Assembly (NCBI RefSeq): GCF_009674565.1
Contig: NZ_WKJL01000001.1
Span: 496,001-560,000, forward strand
Reading direction: 5' to 3'
Origin: Duganella aquatilis
GTDB lineage: Bacteria > Pseudomonadota > Gammaproteobacteria > Burkholderiales > Burkholderiaceae_D
DNA: 64,000 nucleotides
Shown here: piece after piece, positions 49,514 to 59,567 of the stretch
Numbering within the stretch: the first letter of the stretch is position 1
Layout: the number at the start of each line of letters is the position of its first letter
The notes under the pieces: model-generated
Seen by the model: only the letters and a program-made list of their open reading frames with translations
Database searches by the model: none
Told to the model about the DNA's origin: nothing
Program-made: the position numbers and the translations under genes

Positions 49514-50298
49514 TACTTGCTCCCGTCTTTACGTTGACGCACTTTCGGCACGCGCAGCAACACGCTTTTCTGCGCCGGCGTCAGCGACGGCAGCAGATTG
49601 ATGCCCACCTTGTCTTCCAGCTGGGCGATGCTCAGCATCTCATACTGCGCGCCGTCGCGGTTCTCGATGAAGAAGGCGGCGCCGGCCTGCTGGCGCGGGC
49701 TGTACACCAGTTTATACACATGGCTCGGCACCAGCACATTGCCCACCTTGCGCAGATTGCCGCCGATGAAGGCCGGACCGGTAATCACGTACAGGTCGCC
49801 CTCCTTCTGCGCCATCTTGCGCACCACGCCTTCGATGCCGGCCCAGATGTGACGGTTCACATCGCCGTCCTGCGGCACCATGTTGGCAAGCGTGAAGCTT
49901 TCGTGCTGCGTCTCGCGGTCCGGCATGTCGCCGTTCGGCGCCATATGGCCGCGGTCGTAGCCGCTACGGGCGTAATCGGACAGCTCGGCGCGGGCACTCG
50001 CCGGCAACCGCTCTTCGGGATGGAAGGAATTCTCGCGCGACAGGGTCTTGGCGGCATCGACGTTTTGCGCCGTCAGATGCTCGGCCGACCACAGCGGCGT
50101 GCGGGTGATCCCGGAATGCATGACGCCGAACACGCCGTAGCACAGCTCGGTGGTGGCGGCAGCCATCCTGGTGTTGCGGATTTCCGGCAGGCGGCCGTCG
50201 ACGTAGAAAGCCGGGCATTCGCCGGCGGCAGCCAGGCCGACGGCCAGCAGGCCGCACGCCAGCGTGGCGGCGGCCACGGAACGCTGAATCAGTTGCAT
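49513..50298 (-). CDS. Secreted DNA/RNA non-specific endonuclease
   Basis: A 261-residue protein with a signal peptide ending AAAG and a beta-beta-alpha metal nuclease domain: YDRGHMAPNGDM holds the catalytic His, with Asn in NMVPQDGDVNRHIW binding the metal. It degrades nucleic acids outside the cell or in the periplasm. Confidence 0.88.
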   Translation of the reverse strand: MQLIQRSVAAATLACGLLAVGLAAAGECPAFYVDGRLPEIRNTRMAAATTELCYGVFGVMHSGITRTPLWSAEHLTAQNVDAAKTLSRENSFHPEERLPASARAELSDYARSGYDRGHMAPNGDMPDRETQHESFTLANMVPQDGDVNRHIWAGIEGVVRKMAQKEGDLYVITGPAFIGGNLRKVGNVLVPSHVYKLVYSPRQQAGAAFFIENRDGAQYEMLSIAQLEDKVGINLLPSLTPAQKSVLLRVPKVRQRKDGSK

Positions 50299-50356
50299 AG
50301 TTTCCTAGTGTTGATGAGGTCGGCGGCATTCTAGCGGAGCACCCAAGAAACAAAAA

Positions 50357-50384
50357 GGGCTGGCGTTCAATCGAACGCCAGCCC
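50357..50384 (-). terminator. Strong terminator upstream of the nuclease gene
   Basis: A perfect 12-bp stem (GGGCTGGCGTTC / GAACGCCAGCCC), 4-base loop, then a T-run on the minus strand. No annotated minus-strand gene ends here, so it may close a short antisense or small RNA from the 290-base gap, or insulate the nuclease gene. A 15-bp palindrome ATTCCTTCAAGGAAT lies at 50504-50518. Confidence 0.75.
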
Positions 50385-50588
50385 TCTCAAAACATCCAGC
50401 CCTACCAAGGCAATGTTTTATTTCAAATGCGGCAACACTGCTTGCAATTATACATCTGGACAGGGGTGCTTTACAAGCTGTTGCACGCCATGGAACTATA
50501 TTAATTCCTTCAAGGAATATTACTAGGCTGGCATGTATTTTCCGACTAAACTTTGCGTTCTCACTGGCAACGATAACTATAACGAATT

Positions 50589-52199
50589 ATGAATATATCC
50601 AATCTGAAGATCGGTCACCGGCTTACCATCGCGTTCTCGCTGTCCACCCTGTTGATGGCGATAGTGGTGACGGTTGGCGCCTTGGGTTTGCGCGCCACCA
50701 GCAACGAAATCAATCTGACGATCGAAGACCGCTACATGAAAATCGGTCTGTTGAATGACGTGAAAGACCATGTGTCGCAACAGTCGCGCGGCCTGCGCGA
50801 CCTGCTGCTGGTCGACGCCTCCGAAGCCGGCGCCGAATACGCCGCCATCGCCCAGCGCAGCCAGGAAATCGGCGCCCTGCTCGACAAGCTGGGCGGCGTG
50901 CTGCACCAGCCAAAAGGACTGGCGCTGTTCAAGGAACTCGGCGACGCCCGCGCCGCCTATTCGCCGCTGCGCGACCAGATGGTCAACGCCGTCAAATCCG
51001 GCAACAAGGAAGCCGCCGCCACCCTGCTGCTGCAAAAAGTGCGGCCGGCACAAGCGGCCTATATCGCGGCGCTGGACAAGCTGATCGAATTCCAGGTGCA
51101 GCTGATGCGCGACTCCAGTGACAACGCACAGCACACCGCCAGCGTCTCCAGCATGCTGATGATCGCACTGGGCGTGGCCGGCGCAGCATTGGGCCTGTTC
51201 GCCGGCTGGTATGTCACGCGCAGCATTGTGCGGCCGATCAGCTACGCGGTGCGCATCGCGCGCACGGTGGCCGGCGGCGACCTCCGCTCGGACATCCAGG
51301 TACGCACCCGCGATGAAGTCGGCCAGCTGTCCGCCGCGCTGCGCGAAATGAACGCCAGCCTGATCGGCATCGTCTCCGAAGTCCGCAAGGGCACGGATTC
51401 GATCGGCACCGCGTCGGCCGAAATCGCCGCCGGCAATCTGGATCTGTCGGCGCGCACCGAACGCCAGGCCGGCTCGCTGGAAGAAACCGCATCGTCGATG
51501 GAGGAGCTGACGTCCACCGTCAAGCTGAACGCCTCCAACGCCAACCAGGCCAACCAGCTGGCGCGATCGGCCTCCGACGTCGCCGGCAAAGGCGGCGCAG
51601 TGGTGGCGCAGGTGGTGGACACCATGGCGTCGATCAACGCCTCGTCGCGCAAGATCGTCGACATCATCGGCGTGATTGATGGTATCGCCTTCCAGACCAA
51701 TATCCTGGCGCTGAACGCCGCCGTGGAAGCGGCGCGCGCCGGCGAACAGGGACGCGGCTTCGCGGTGGTGGCCACCGAAGTGCGCAACCTCGCGCAGCGC
51801 TCGGCCGCCGCCGCCAAGGAGATCAAGGAACTGATCGGGGACTCGGTCGACAAGGTCGATGCCGGCGCGCGCCTGGTCGACGAAGCCGGCGCCACGATGG
51901 AAGAAATCGTCGCCAGCGTGCGCCGCGTTACCGACATCATGGGCGAAATCGCCTCCGCCAGCCAGGAGCAGCTGTCCGGCATTGAGCACATCAACGGCGC
52001 CATCACGGAGATGGATCAGACCACGCAGCAGAACGCCGCGCTGGTGGAACAGGCGTCCGCCGCCGCCGTGACCATGCAGGAACAGGCCACGCATCTGGTG
52101 GACGCGGTCAGCGTCTTCAAGCTGGATGGCGCCAGCGCTGGCGCGCCAGGCGCGCACCGCCGCAGCGCTAGGCCAGATGCCGTTCTAGCAGCGCCGTAA
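50589..52199 (+). CDS. Methyl-accepting chemotaxis protein
   Basis: A 536-residue receptor: two membrane helices (about 12-34 and 190-212), a 4-helix-bundle ligand domain between them, HAMP (about 213-265) and a signalling domain with [20 protein letters not shown] and R-A-G-E-Q-G-R-G-F. Polar-tail length is typical of Tsr-like class. It senses a small molecule and controls CheA. Confidence 0.92.
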   Translation: MNISNLKIGHRLTIAFSLSTLLMAIVVTVGALGLRATSNEINLTIEDRYMKIGLLNDVKDHVSQQSRGLRDLLLVDASEAGAEYAAIAQRSQEIGALLDKLGGVLHQPKGLALFKELGDARAAYSPLRDQMVNAVKSGNKEAAATLLLQKVRPAQAAYIAALDKLIEFQVQLMRDSSDNAQHTASVSSMLMIALGVAGAALGLFAGWYVTRSIVRPISYAVRIARTVAGGDLRSDIQVRTRDEVGQLSAALREMNASLIGIVSEVRKGTDSIGTASAEIAAGNLDLSARTERQAGSLEETASSMEELTSTVKLNASNANQANQLARSASDVAGKGGAVVAQVVDTMASINASSRKIVDIIGVIDGIAFQTNILALNAAVEAARAGEQGRGFAVVATEVRNLAQRSAAAAKEIKELIGDSVDKVDAGARLVDEAGATMEEIVASVRRVTDIMGEIASASQEQLSGIEHINGAITEMDQTTQQNAALVEQASAAAVTMQEQATHLVDAVSVFKLDGASAGAPGAHRRSARPDAVLAAP

Positions 52200-53352
52200 G
52201 CTGCGCATTCATCCGCCGCTGGTCGAAGTCCCGGTGGCGCGCGGCGAAGGCCCGCGCCGCCGCGCCAAAGCGCGCATCGTCCAGCATGCCGCGCACCGCC
52301 GCGCGCCAGTCCGATGCGGGCGTCAACAAGGCCGCGTTATAGCCGGCGCCGGACATGGCGACGCGGCGCGCGGTGAGGAATTGTTCGGTGTGCGACGGCA
52401 GCATCAGCAACGGCACGCCGGCCAGCAGCGCCTGCGCCAGCGTGGCCTCGCCCGCGTGGCAGACGCACAGCTCGGCAGCCGCCAGCGTCGGCGCCAGCGA
52501 CAGCGGCGCATCGGCATACAGCAAGCGTTCGCTGACCACGGGCGGCTGCGCGCCGGCCGCCACTTCCGGCACATAGGCCAGCACGCGGCAGCCCTCTTCC
52601 ACCAATGCCTTCAGCACCGCGCCATGCGCCGGATGCGATGCCTTCAGATAGGCGTACACCCTGGCGCCCTCGCCCTCTGGCCAGTGCGGCGCGATGCCGC
52701 CGCCATCGACGAAGTTCGGTCCCAGCCACTGTTCGCCGGCCGCCTCGCGCGCATAGTGATCCAGCTCCGGCCAGGTGCACAGCAGCGGCAAGTCGCCGAC
52801 GAAGACATCCGCCGCCTGCACGTAAGGCGCGGCGCCAAACGCCGCCAGCACCGCATTGGCGGTCGCCAGCATGCGCGCTGCCGACGCTTCCAGGCGCCCG
52901 GCGGGCGCCTGCTGCAAGGCCGGCAGCGGCTGTCCGCGCGGCGGCGTGTTGAAGCCATTGCCCACCGACGCGGTGCGCAAGCCCATGCTGCGCGCGGCCA
53001 GCAAGGCGGTCGGCGCAAAGTCGGCCACCACCATGTCCGGCTGCAGCAGCGCGAACATCGCGCGCCAGCCTGCCACCACGCCATGCAGCGCGGCAGGCTC
53101 CAGGTAACCGCACCGGAACAGGATCTCCGCCAGATTGCCTGGCGTCGGCAGCCCGACCGCATCATGCAGCCACACCGGCGCCTGCAACTTCGGCACCTCC
53201 AGGTCCGCCAGCAGCGCGTGCGTGTGCATCAGATCGCGCAAACTCATGGTCACGCGGTGGCCGCGCGCCAGCAAGGCTTGCGCCAGCATCTTCAGGCGGC
53301 CGGCGTGTCCCAGTCCGCCGCCCAGCTCCCAGCACAGGTGGATGTGCGCCAT
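52168..53352 (-). CDS. Glycosyltransferase of the UGT/MurG-like fold
   Basis: A 394-residue GT-B protein: N-terminal [20 protein letters not shown] and C-terminal donor site [19 protein letters not shown] with [14 protein letters not shown]. It transfers a sugar from a nucleotide sugar to an unknown acceptor. Its end overlaps the chemotaxis receptor gene by 32 bases on the other strand. Confidence 0.82.
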   Translation of the reverse strand: MAHIHLCWELGGGLGHAGRLKMLAQALLARGHRVTMSLRDLMHTHALLADLEVPKLQAPVWLHDAVGLPTPGNLAEILFRCGYLEPAALHGVVAGWRAMFALLQPDMVVADFAPTALLAARSMGLRTASVGNGFNTPPRGQPLPALQQAPAGRLEASAARMLATANAVLAAFGAAPYVQAADVFVGDLPLLCTWPELDHYAREAAGEQWLGPNFVDGGGIAPHWPEGEGARVYAYLKASHPAHGAVLKALVEEGCRVLAYVPEVAAGAQPPVVSERLLYADAPLSLAPTLAAAELCVCHAGEATLAQALLAGVPLLMLPSHTEQFLTARRVAMSGAGYNAALLTPASDWRAAVRGMLDDARFGAAARAFAARHRDFDQRRMNAQLTALLERHLA

Positions 53353-53353
53353 G

Positions 53354-54007
53354 TCAGGCCTCGGCCATCAGGGCTTCCACCTCGGCCCGCACCTGCGCCA
53401 TGGTGTCGACCACGCGCCAGGCGCCGGGAAAATCGTGGTGCCGCGTCAGCGCATTGCGCAGGATGATGCAGCGGATGCCGGCCGCCGTCGCCGCCTGCAG
53501 GCCGCGCGGCGAATCCTCGACCACCAGCGCTTCGTCGGCGCGCACGCCCAGGCGCTGCAATCCCAGCAGATACGGCTCGGGCGACGGTTTGCTGTGCGTG
53601 TACGACTCGTGCGTCAGCACGAATTCAAAATGCTGGCGCAGATCCAGGCGCTGGTGGATGATGTCGAAATGGTCGCTATTTGAGCTGGTTACCACGCCCA
53701 TGCGCAGGCGCGGCACCAGCGCGGCCAGCACCTCGGCCACGCCGTCGATGGCGGGAATGTGTTCGGACGCCAGTCGCGCCGCGTAACGCACATTGCGCCC
53801 GCTGCGTTCCGCGTCCATTTGCTCCGCCGTCAGTTGCGGCTCCAGCAGATGCCATGCGCCGCAGTTATCGGCCAGATACCAGTCGAAAAAATGCTGCGCG
53901 CTGAGTTCCAGGCCGAAGGGGCGGAACAACTCCTGGTTGGCCTCGTAAAACAGCTGTTCGGTATCGACCAGCACCCCATCGTTATCCCACAAAATCGCCC
54001 GCAGCAT
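53354..54007 (-). CDS. HAD-superfamily phosphatase
   Basis: A 217-residue protein with WDNDGVLVDTE (DxD nucleophile), TSSNSDHFDII and EDSPRGLQAATAAGI motifs, as in beta-phosphoglucomutase-like HADs. Start 54007 is chosen for its spacing to AAGGGA. It sits 1 base from the glycosyltransferase start and they may form an operon. Confidence 0.85.
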   Translation of the reverse strand: MLRAILWDNDGVLVDTEQLFYEANQELFRPFGLELSAQHFFDWYLADNCGAWHLLEPQLTAEQMDAERSGRNVRYAARLASEHIPAIDGVAEVLAALVPRLRMGVVTSSNSDHFDIIHQRLDLRQHFEFVLTHESYTHSKPSPEPYLLGLQRLGVRADEALVVEDSPRGLQAATAAGIRCIILRNALTRHHDFPGAWRVVDTMAQVRAEVEALMAEA

Positions 54008-54130
54008 AATCCGCATCCCTTGTAAAGAACGGCACGCCGACTGTGGCGCGGCCGCAGCGCGCATTGTACCTGCTGGTTTTGCCCATCAGGGTATGACATA
54101 CTGAATTCACCGCAGATCACCATCCGCAAC

Positions 54131-56479
54131 ATGGCCGTTTTTGCAACGCTACCGCGCAGCCTCAAATTCCGCATGACCGTGGTGGTGGTCATGCTGGTGC
54201 TGGCGGCCACGCTGATCGTCACGCTGGTGGCGCTGCTGCTGGCCGAACGCGACATGAAAAGCGTGATCGGCAACCAGCAGTTCGCGCTGCTGTCCTCCGC
54301 CGCCGCACAGGTCGATGCGCAAATCGCCGCGCGCAAGGTGCTGCTGGCCACCCTGGCCGACACCATTCCGCGCGAAGCCGGCAACGACGCCGCCGCCATG
54401 CAGGCCTTTGTCGATCGCAACCCGGTGGCGCGCAAGGAGTTCCTCAACCTGCACATCTTCAATCGCCAGGGCATGCTGCTGCGTACCGAAGGCGAGCATG
54501 TTGAAGCCACGCCGACGCTCAATCCGCGCACCCGCGCCTACCTGGAAGGCGCGCTGGCCGCCGGCAAGGCAGTGATCTCGCCGCCATACAAAAGCGTGCT
54601 GACCGGCCTGCCCTCCTTCATGATCCTGCAGCCGGTGCGCGACGCGCAGGGCCGCACCCTGATGCTGCTGGGCGGGAGCATCGACCTGACCAACTCCGTA
54701 TTCCTGGAGCAGATCGCCGAACAAAAGCCCGGCGAGACGGGCTTCATGTTCATCATGACCACCGGTGGCATTCTGCTGCACCATCCCGACCACAAGCGCC
54801 TGCTGGAACACATCAATGCGCGTCCCGGCTATAACCGCGCCACCGAGATGGCGCTGCGCGGCTTTGAAGGCTGGACCGAAGCTGTCAACAAGGAAGGCAG
54901 CGAAGGCATCTACGCGTACAAGCACCTGCAATCGACCGACTGGATCATCGGCGTCCGCTTCCCGGTCGATGAAGCGTTCGCGCCGATGATCCAGATGCGC
55001 CGGCACGCGATGCTGGCGGCCGCCGTCTTCGCCGCGATTGCCGGCGTGATGGCGTGGCTGGCGATCCAGACCCTGTTCAAGCCGCTCGGCAGCCTGCACC
55101 GCAACATCAGCGACATCCGCAGCGGCGCGGCCGGCATCGGCATACTGCAACGCCAGGGCGACGATGAAATCGGCGAATTGAGCGCCGCATTCCACGAGAT
55201 GATGGCCGAACGCCAGCTGTATGAACAGCAGATCGCCGCCAGCGAAAAGCGCCTGCGCACCATCGCCGACAGCCTGCCCGCCATCGTCGCCTACATCGAC
55301 AGCGACCTGCGCTACCGCTTCACCAATGAGCATTTCCGCCACCTGATGGGCCTCGACCCGCGCAGCATGCTGGGCAAGACCATCGCCGAAGTGATGGGCA
55401 AGGAATTTGCGGCCGGCGTGGCCTGCTTCAACGAAGCGGCGCTGCGCGGCCAGCGCGTGCACTATGAGCGCGAGGGCTACCACAATGGCTCCCTGCGCCA
55501 GATGATGGGCGACATGGTGCCCGACATCGCCGCCGACGGCAGCGTGTCCGGCTTCTACCTGATGGCGCTCGACATCACCGAGCGCAAAACCGCCGAGCTG
55601 CAGCAGGCCGCCAGCGAAAAGCGCCTCAAGCTGCTGACCGATAACCTGCCGGTGCTGATCGCCTACCTGGACCATGAGCGCAAGTTCCAGTTCATGAACG
55701 CGACCTTCCAGCACTGGTTCGGCATCGATCCGCAAACGCTGATCGGCCGCCATCTGATCGACGGCATCGGCAACGAGCAATACCATCTCGCCGAACCGCA
55801 CCTGGACCAGGCTTACCAGGGCCAGGCCGCCACCTACGAGCTGCAGGCGCGCATCGGCGACGACCTGCACACGCTGGAAACCACTTTCCTGCCGGAGCTG
55901 GGACCGAAAGGCAAGGTGCTCGGCATCTATTCGCTGACGCACGACACCACGCGCATGAAGGAAATCGAGCAGCGCCTGACGCAGCTGGCACGGATCGACA
56001 GCCTGACCTGCATCGCCAACCGCCTGATGTTCGAAGAACTGCTGCCGCTGGCCATTGCCCGTGCGCGGCGCAACCGCAAGCCGCTGGCGCTGGCCTACCT
56101 GGACATCGACTACTTCAAGGAGATCAACGACACGCTGGGCCACGGCGCCGGCGACCAGGTGCTGAAGGAATTCGCCGACCGCCTGATCGCCAGCGTGCGC
56201 GCGTCGGACACGGTGGCGCGCCTGGCCGGCGACGAATTCGTCATCGTCTTCGAGCAGGTGGCGAATGGGGAGGAAGCGGCCCGGCTGGCGGGCAAGATCG
56301 TCGATGCGATGCACGCGCCGTTCACGCTGCAGGGCGCGCCGCACCACGTCACCACCAGCATCGGGCTGGCACTGCATGAAGGCGATGACGAAACGCCGGC
56401 GGGGCTGCTGGCGCGCGCCGACAGCGCGCTGTACGCGGCCAAGCGCGATGGCCGCGATCGATACACGGTGGCCGATTAA
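54131..56479 (+). CDS. Membrane diguanylate cyclase with Cache and PAS domains
   Basis: A 782-residue protein: membrane helix (about 17-40), extracellular dCache-like sensor to about 290, second helix, HAMP, two PAS domains and a GGDEF domain at about 610-780. The signature is AGDEF (RLAGDEFVIVFE), with Ala in the first position, often still active. It makes cyclic di-GMP in response to an outside signal. Confidence 0.88.
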   Translation: MAVFATLPRSLKFRMTVVVVMLVLAATLIVTLVALLLAERDMKSVIGNQQFALLSSAAAQVDAQIAARKVLLATLADTIPREAGNDAAAMQAFVDRNPVARKEFLNLHIFNRQGMLLRTEGEHVEATPTLNPRTRAYLEGALAAGKAVISPPYKSVLTGLPSFMILQPVRDAQGRTLMLLGGSIDLTNSVFLEQIAEQKPGETGFMFIMTTGGILLHHPDHKRLLEHINARPGYNRATEMALRGFEGWTEAVNKEGSEGIYAYKHLQSTDWIIGVRFPVDEAFAPMIQMRRHAMLAAAVFAAIAGVMAWLAIQTLFKPLGSLHRNISDIRSGAAGIGILQRQGDDEIGELSAAFHEMMAERQLYEQQIAASEKRLRTIADSLPAIVAYIDSDLRYRFTNEHFRHLMGLDPRSMLGKTIAEVMGKEFAAGVACFNEAALRGQRVHYEREGYHNGSLRQMMGDMVPDIAADGSVSGFYLMALDITERKTAELQQAASEKRLKLLTDNLPVLIAYLDHERKFQFMNATFQHWFGIDPQTLIGRHLIDGIGNEQYHLAEPHLDQAYQGQAATYELQARIGDDLHTLETTFLPELGPKGKVLGIYSLTHDTTRMKEIEQRLTQLARIDSLTCIANRLMFEELLPLAIARARRNRKPLALAYLDIDYFKEINDTLGHGAGDQVLKEFADRLIASVRASDTVARLAGDEFVIVFEQVANGEEAARLAGKIVDAMHAPFTLQGAPHHVTTSIGLALHEGDDETPAGLLARADSALYAAKRDGRDRYTVAD

Positions 56480-57114
56480 GCCGGCACGCCGCTGGCCAGC
56501 GGATTAGGCAGCGGATCGGCCACGCGGTGCAGCAGGTTGCGGTCGGTATGGTGGAACTCTTCCTCGCCGCGCAGCAGCATCACGGTGTCTTCCTCGTAGC
56601 CCCAGGTGCCGTCGTCGTTGATGGTGACCTTGATGCGGTACTCGGTGGTCTTGAAGCCATATTCCAGGAATGGGTTGGAACGGATGCCGTAGGTATCGGA
56701 CTCCAGCCGCGCCACCAGTTCGAATTGCTTTGCGTCGGGTTCCACCACGGCCGACGCCATGGCGATCTGGCCGCGCGGGATGCCCAGCGTCTGGATCACG
56801 GTCTTGGTCTTCGGCTCCCACAGCCAGTAGCCCACCTGCTCGTGGTAGGTCTTGACGTTGTCCGGCTTGTTGATGATGATCAGGTAGCGCAGGCCGTAGA
56901 ACAGCTGCGGACCGTTGGTGACCGGGTCGATCGGATACAGTTCGATGCGCTCGACATACGCCTGCTTGCGCGCGCCGTCCGCCTTCGGCTTGGTATCCAG
57001 TCCGCGCTCACCCTTCCAGATCCCGGCCATCGGCGTCAGCGGCCCGAGGTTGTTCAAGGTGTTGACGTCGACCGGCGACGGTTCGGTGTAGATATCGGTG
57101 GAAAACTCGGTCAT
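56476..57114 (-). CDS. Nitrobindin / heme-binding beta-barrel protein
   Basis: A 212-residue protein with the nitrobindin start GPLTPMAGIWKGERGLD, later HEQVGYWLWEPKTKTVIQTL. These 10-stranded barrels bind heme and NO or peroxynitrite. The exact ligand here is unknown. Its end overlaps the cyclase gene by 4 bases on the other strand. Confidence 0.82.
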   Translation of the reverse strand: MTEFSTDIYTEPSPVDVNTLNNLGPLTPMAGIWKGERGLDTKPKADGARKQAYVERIELYPIDPVTNGPQLFYGLRYLIIINKPDNVKTYHEQVGYWLWEPKTKTVIQTLGIPRGQIAMASAVVEPDAKQFELVARLESDTYGIRSNPFLEYGFKTTEYRIKVTINDDGTWGYEEDTVMLLRGEEEFHHTDRNLLHRVADPLPNPLASGVPA

Positions 57115-57171
57115 GCGTGGTCCTGTGATGTGATGGAGATGATGCAGCCGCTATTGTAAGGCGTAAGGCGG

Positions 57172-58137
57172 CTACAGCGTGATTTCCATGCCGTCGTAGG
57201 CCGAGACGATCTCCAGCGGCGCCTCGCAGGTCACCTCGGCATAGCGCCGCGTTTCGGCCAGCACCCGCGAAATCCGCGCATCGTCGTAGATGGGTTCATG
57301 ATGGAACAGGCACAGCTGGCGCACACCTGCCAATTGGCAGAGCTCCACCCCCACCACACTGCTGGAATGGCCCCAGTCGGCCTTGGCGGAGATCGAGTCC
57401 TCCAGCGTGTACATGGCGTCGAAGATCACCAGGTCCGCATCGCGGAAGAAGTCGACGAAGGCCGCGTGCTCGCTGGCGTTATCCAGTTTGTGTTCGGAGT
57501 CGGTGCTGTAGACCATGGCCTTGCCGCCCTGCTCCAGCCGGTAGCCGTAGGAGTCGCCGGCATGCAGCTGCAGCTTGGCGGTCACCGTCACGTCGCGCAG
57601 CTGCAACGGCACGCCGGGCGTCATCTGCACAAACTCGATGGTCGCCGGCAGTTCATCGAACGGCACCGGAAAGCTGATCGGCTCCTGCTGGCGGCGGAAC
57701 GCCGTCTCCAGCTCCCGGTGGCAGCCGTAGATGATGATGCGGTTGCCCGGTATATAAGCCGGCGTAAAGAACGGGAAGCCCATGATGTGGTCCCAGTGCA
57801 GGTGCGACATGAACACATGGTAGGTCTGCGGCTGGCCCGGACCGTAGTGCGCCAGCTTGGCGCCGGCCAGCGGCCGCACGCCCGAGCCCAGGTCGAGGAT
57901 GATGTGCTCGTGGACGCCGGCATGCCACGCCTCCACCTCCACGCAGCTGGAATTGCCGCCGTAGGTGCCGCGCACGTCGAAGCTCAGCTCATGGTCTACA
58001 TAATCGGCCACCTTGCCCGGCGTATCCAGGTTGCGGCCGATCGCCCCCTCCAGCGCCGTCACCAGCTTGGCGCGGATTTGTTTGTGATTGAGCGCGACCG
58101 GCAGCGAACCGCGCGCGCCCCAGATGCGTGCCTTCAT
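57172..58137 (-). CDS. Metallo-beta-lactamase-fold hydrolase
   Basis: A 321-residue protein of the RNase Z/PhnP-like branch: SHLHWDHIMG binds two zincs, ILDLGSGVRPLAG, YSTDSEHKLDN, LFHHEPIYDD. The substrate is unknown; phosphodiester or lactone cleavage is usual in the fold. Confidence 0.83.
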   Translation of the reverse strand: MKARIWGARGSLPVALNHKQIRAKLVTALEGAIGRNLDTPGKVADYVDHELSFDVRGTYGGNSSCVEVEAWHAGVHEHIILDLGSGVRPLAGAKLAHYGPGQPQTYHVFMSHLHWDHIMGFPFFTPAYIPGNRIIIYGCHRELETAFRRQQEPISFPVPFDELPATIEFVQMTPGVPLQLRDVTVTAKLQLHAGDSYGYRLEQGGKAMVYSTDSEHKLDNASEHAAFVDFFRDADLVIFDAMYTLEDSISAKADWGHSSSVVGVELCQLAGVRQLCLFHHEPIYDDARISRVLAETRRYAEVTCEAPLEIVSAYDGMEITL

Positions 58138-58268
58138 GCGGCGTCCAGGTCAGAGTATGTAAGACAACTAATTTTGCATTATTACATCTTTTTACGCATT
58201 TGGCACCTCCGGGTTGTGCGGCCATCCGTGCTATTCTTCGCCCTCGATGTCTTAGCAGGAGCGCGCGC

Positions 58269-59567
58269 ATGCCGTCACTTCAACAATTTTTCAAGCTCGC
58301 TGAACACGGCAGCAACGTCCGGACCGAGGTTGTGGCCGGGGTCACCACCTTCCTGACGATGGCGTACATCATCTTCGTCAATCCCGCGATCCTGGGCGAC
58401 GCCGGCGTGCCGAAGGACGCCGTATTCGTCGCCACCTGCCTGGCCGCCGCGCTGGGCACCATCATCATGGGGCTGTACGCCAACTACCCGATCGGCATGG
58501 CGCCGGGCATGGGACTGAACGCCTACTTCGCCTACGCCGTGGTGCTGGGCATGGGCGTGCCGTGGCAGTCCGCGCTGGGCGCGGTGTTCATTTCCGGCTG
58601 CCTGTTCATCATCGTCAGCCTGTTCAAGGTGCGCGAACATATCGTCAACGGCATACCGCATTCGCTGAGAGTGGCGATCACCGTCGGCCTGGGCCTGTTC
58701 CTGGCGCTGATCGCGATGAAGAGCGCCGGCCTGGTGGTGGCCAATCCCGAAACGCTGGTGCGCGTGGGCGACATGCACAATCCGCACACCATCATGGCCA
58801 TCTTCGGCTTCCTGCTGATCGTCACGCTGGACCGCCTGAAGGTGCCGGGCGCGCTGTTGATCGGCATCGTCGCCGTCACGGTTTTGAGCTTTTTCTTCGG
58901 CGGGAATACCTTCCATGGCTTCGTCTCGCTGCCGCCGTCGATCGCGCCGACCTTGCTGCACCTGGACCTGCAAGGCGCGCTGAATCTGGGCCTGTTCAAT
59001 GTGGTACTGGTGTTCTTCCTGGTTGAATTGTTCGACGCCACCGGCACGCTGATGGGCGTTGCCTCGCGTGCGGGCCTGCTGGTGAATGGCCGCATGCAGC
59101 GCCTGAACAAGGCGCTGCTGGCCGACAGTTGCGCCATCGTCGCCGGCTCCATGCTCGGCACTTCCAGCACCACCGCCTACCTGGAAAGCGCGGCTGGCGT
59201 GCAGGCCGGCGGCCGTACCGGCCTGACTGCGGTGACGGTGGCGGTGTTGTTCCTGGCGGCTTTGTTCTTCGCGCCGATCGCCGGTGTAGTGCCGGCCTAC
59301 GCCACGGCGCCGGCGCTGCTGTTCGTCGCCTGCCTGATGCTGCGCGACCTGGTCGACGTCGACTGGAGCGACACCACCGAAAGCGTCCCGGCCGCGATTA
59401 CCGCGCTGGTGATCCCGTTCACCTACTCCATCGCGCACGGTATCGCCTTCGGCTTCATCACCTACGCCGGCCTGAAACTGCTGACCGGCCAGGCGCGCCA
59501 GGTCAAGCCGGTGGTGTGGGTGATCGCCGTCGTGTTCCTGATCAAATACACCTACGTCACAGCCTGA
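58269..59567 (+). CDS. AzgA-type purine permease (NCS2 family)
   Basis: A 432-residue inner-membrane transporter for adenine, guanine or hypoxanthine. GVTTFLTMAYIIFVNPAIL, GMAPGMGLNAYFAY and FFLVELFDATGTLMGV motifs are diagnostic, with about 12-14 membrane helices. AGGAG precedes the ATG at 58269; an in-frame GTG at 58128 lies inside the divergent hydrolase gene. Confidence 0.9.
   Translation: MPSLQQFFKLAEHGSNVRTEVVAGVTTFLTMAYIIFVNPAILGDAGVPKDAVFVATCLAAALGTIIMGLYANYPIGMAPGMGLNAYFAYAVVLGMGVPWQSALGAVFISGCLFIIVSLFKVREHIVNGIPHSLRVAITVGLGLFLALIAMKSAGLVVANPETLVRVGDMHNPHTIMAIFGFLLIVTLDRLKVPGALLIGIVAVTVLSFFFGGNTFHGFVSLPPSIAPTLLHLDLQGALNLGLFNVVLVFFLVELFDATGTLMGVASRAGLLVNGRMQRLNKALLADSCAIVAGSMLGTSSTTAYLESAAGVQAGGRTGLTAVTVAVLFLAALFFAPIAGVVPAYATAPALLFVACLMLRDLVDVDWSDTTESVPAAITALVIPFTYSIAHGIAFGFITYAGLKLLTGQARQVKPVVWVIAVVFLIKYTYVTA

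Noticed and set aside
50547..50576. Flagellar sigma-28-like promoter before the chemotaxis gene
   Set aside because: TAAACTTT and a CGATAA element are present, but the spacing is 14 rather than 11 bases and the GCC of the -10 is missing.
54149..56377. Minus-strand open frame of 742 codons opposite the Cache-PAS-GGDEF gene
   Set aside because: The plus strand carries clear PAS and GGDEF motifs; the minus frame is His/Gln/Ala-rich shadow.
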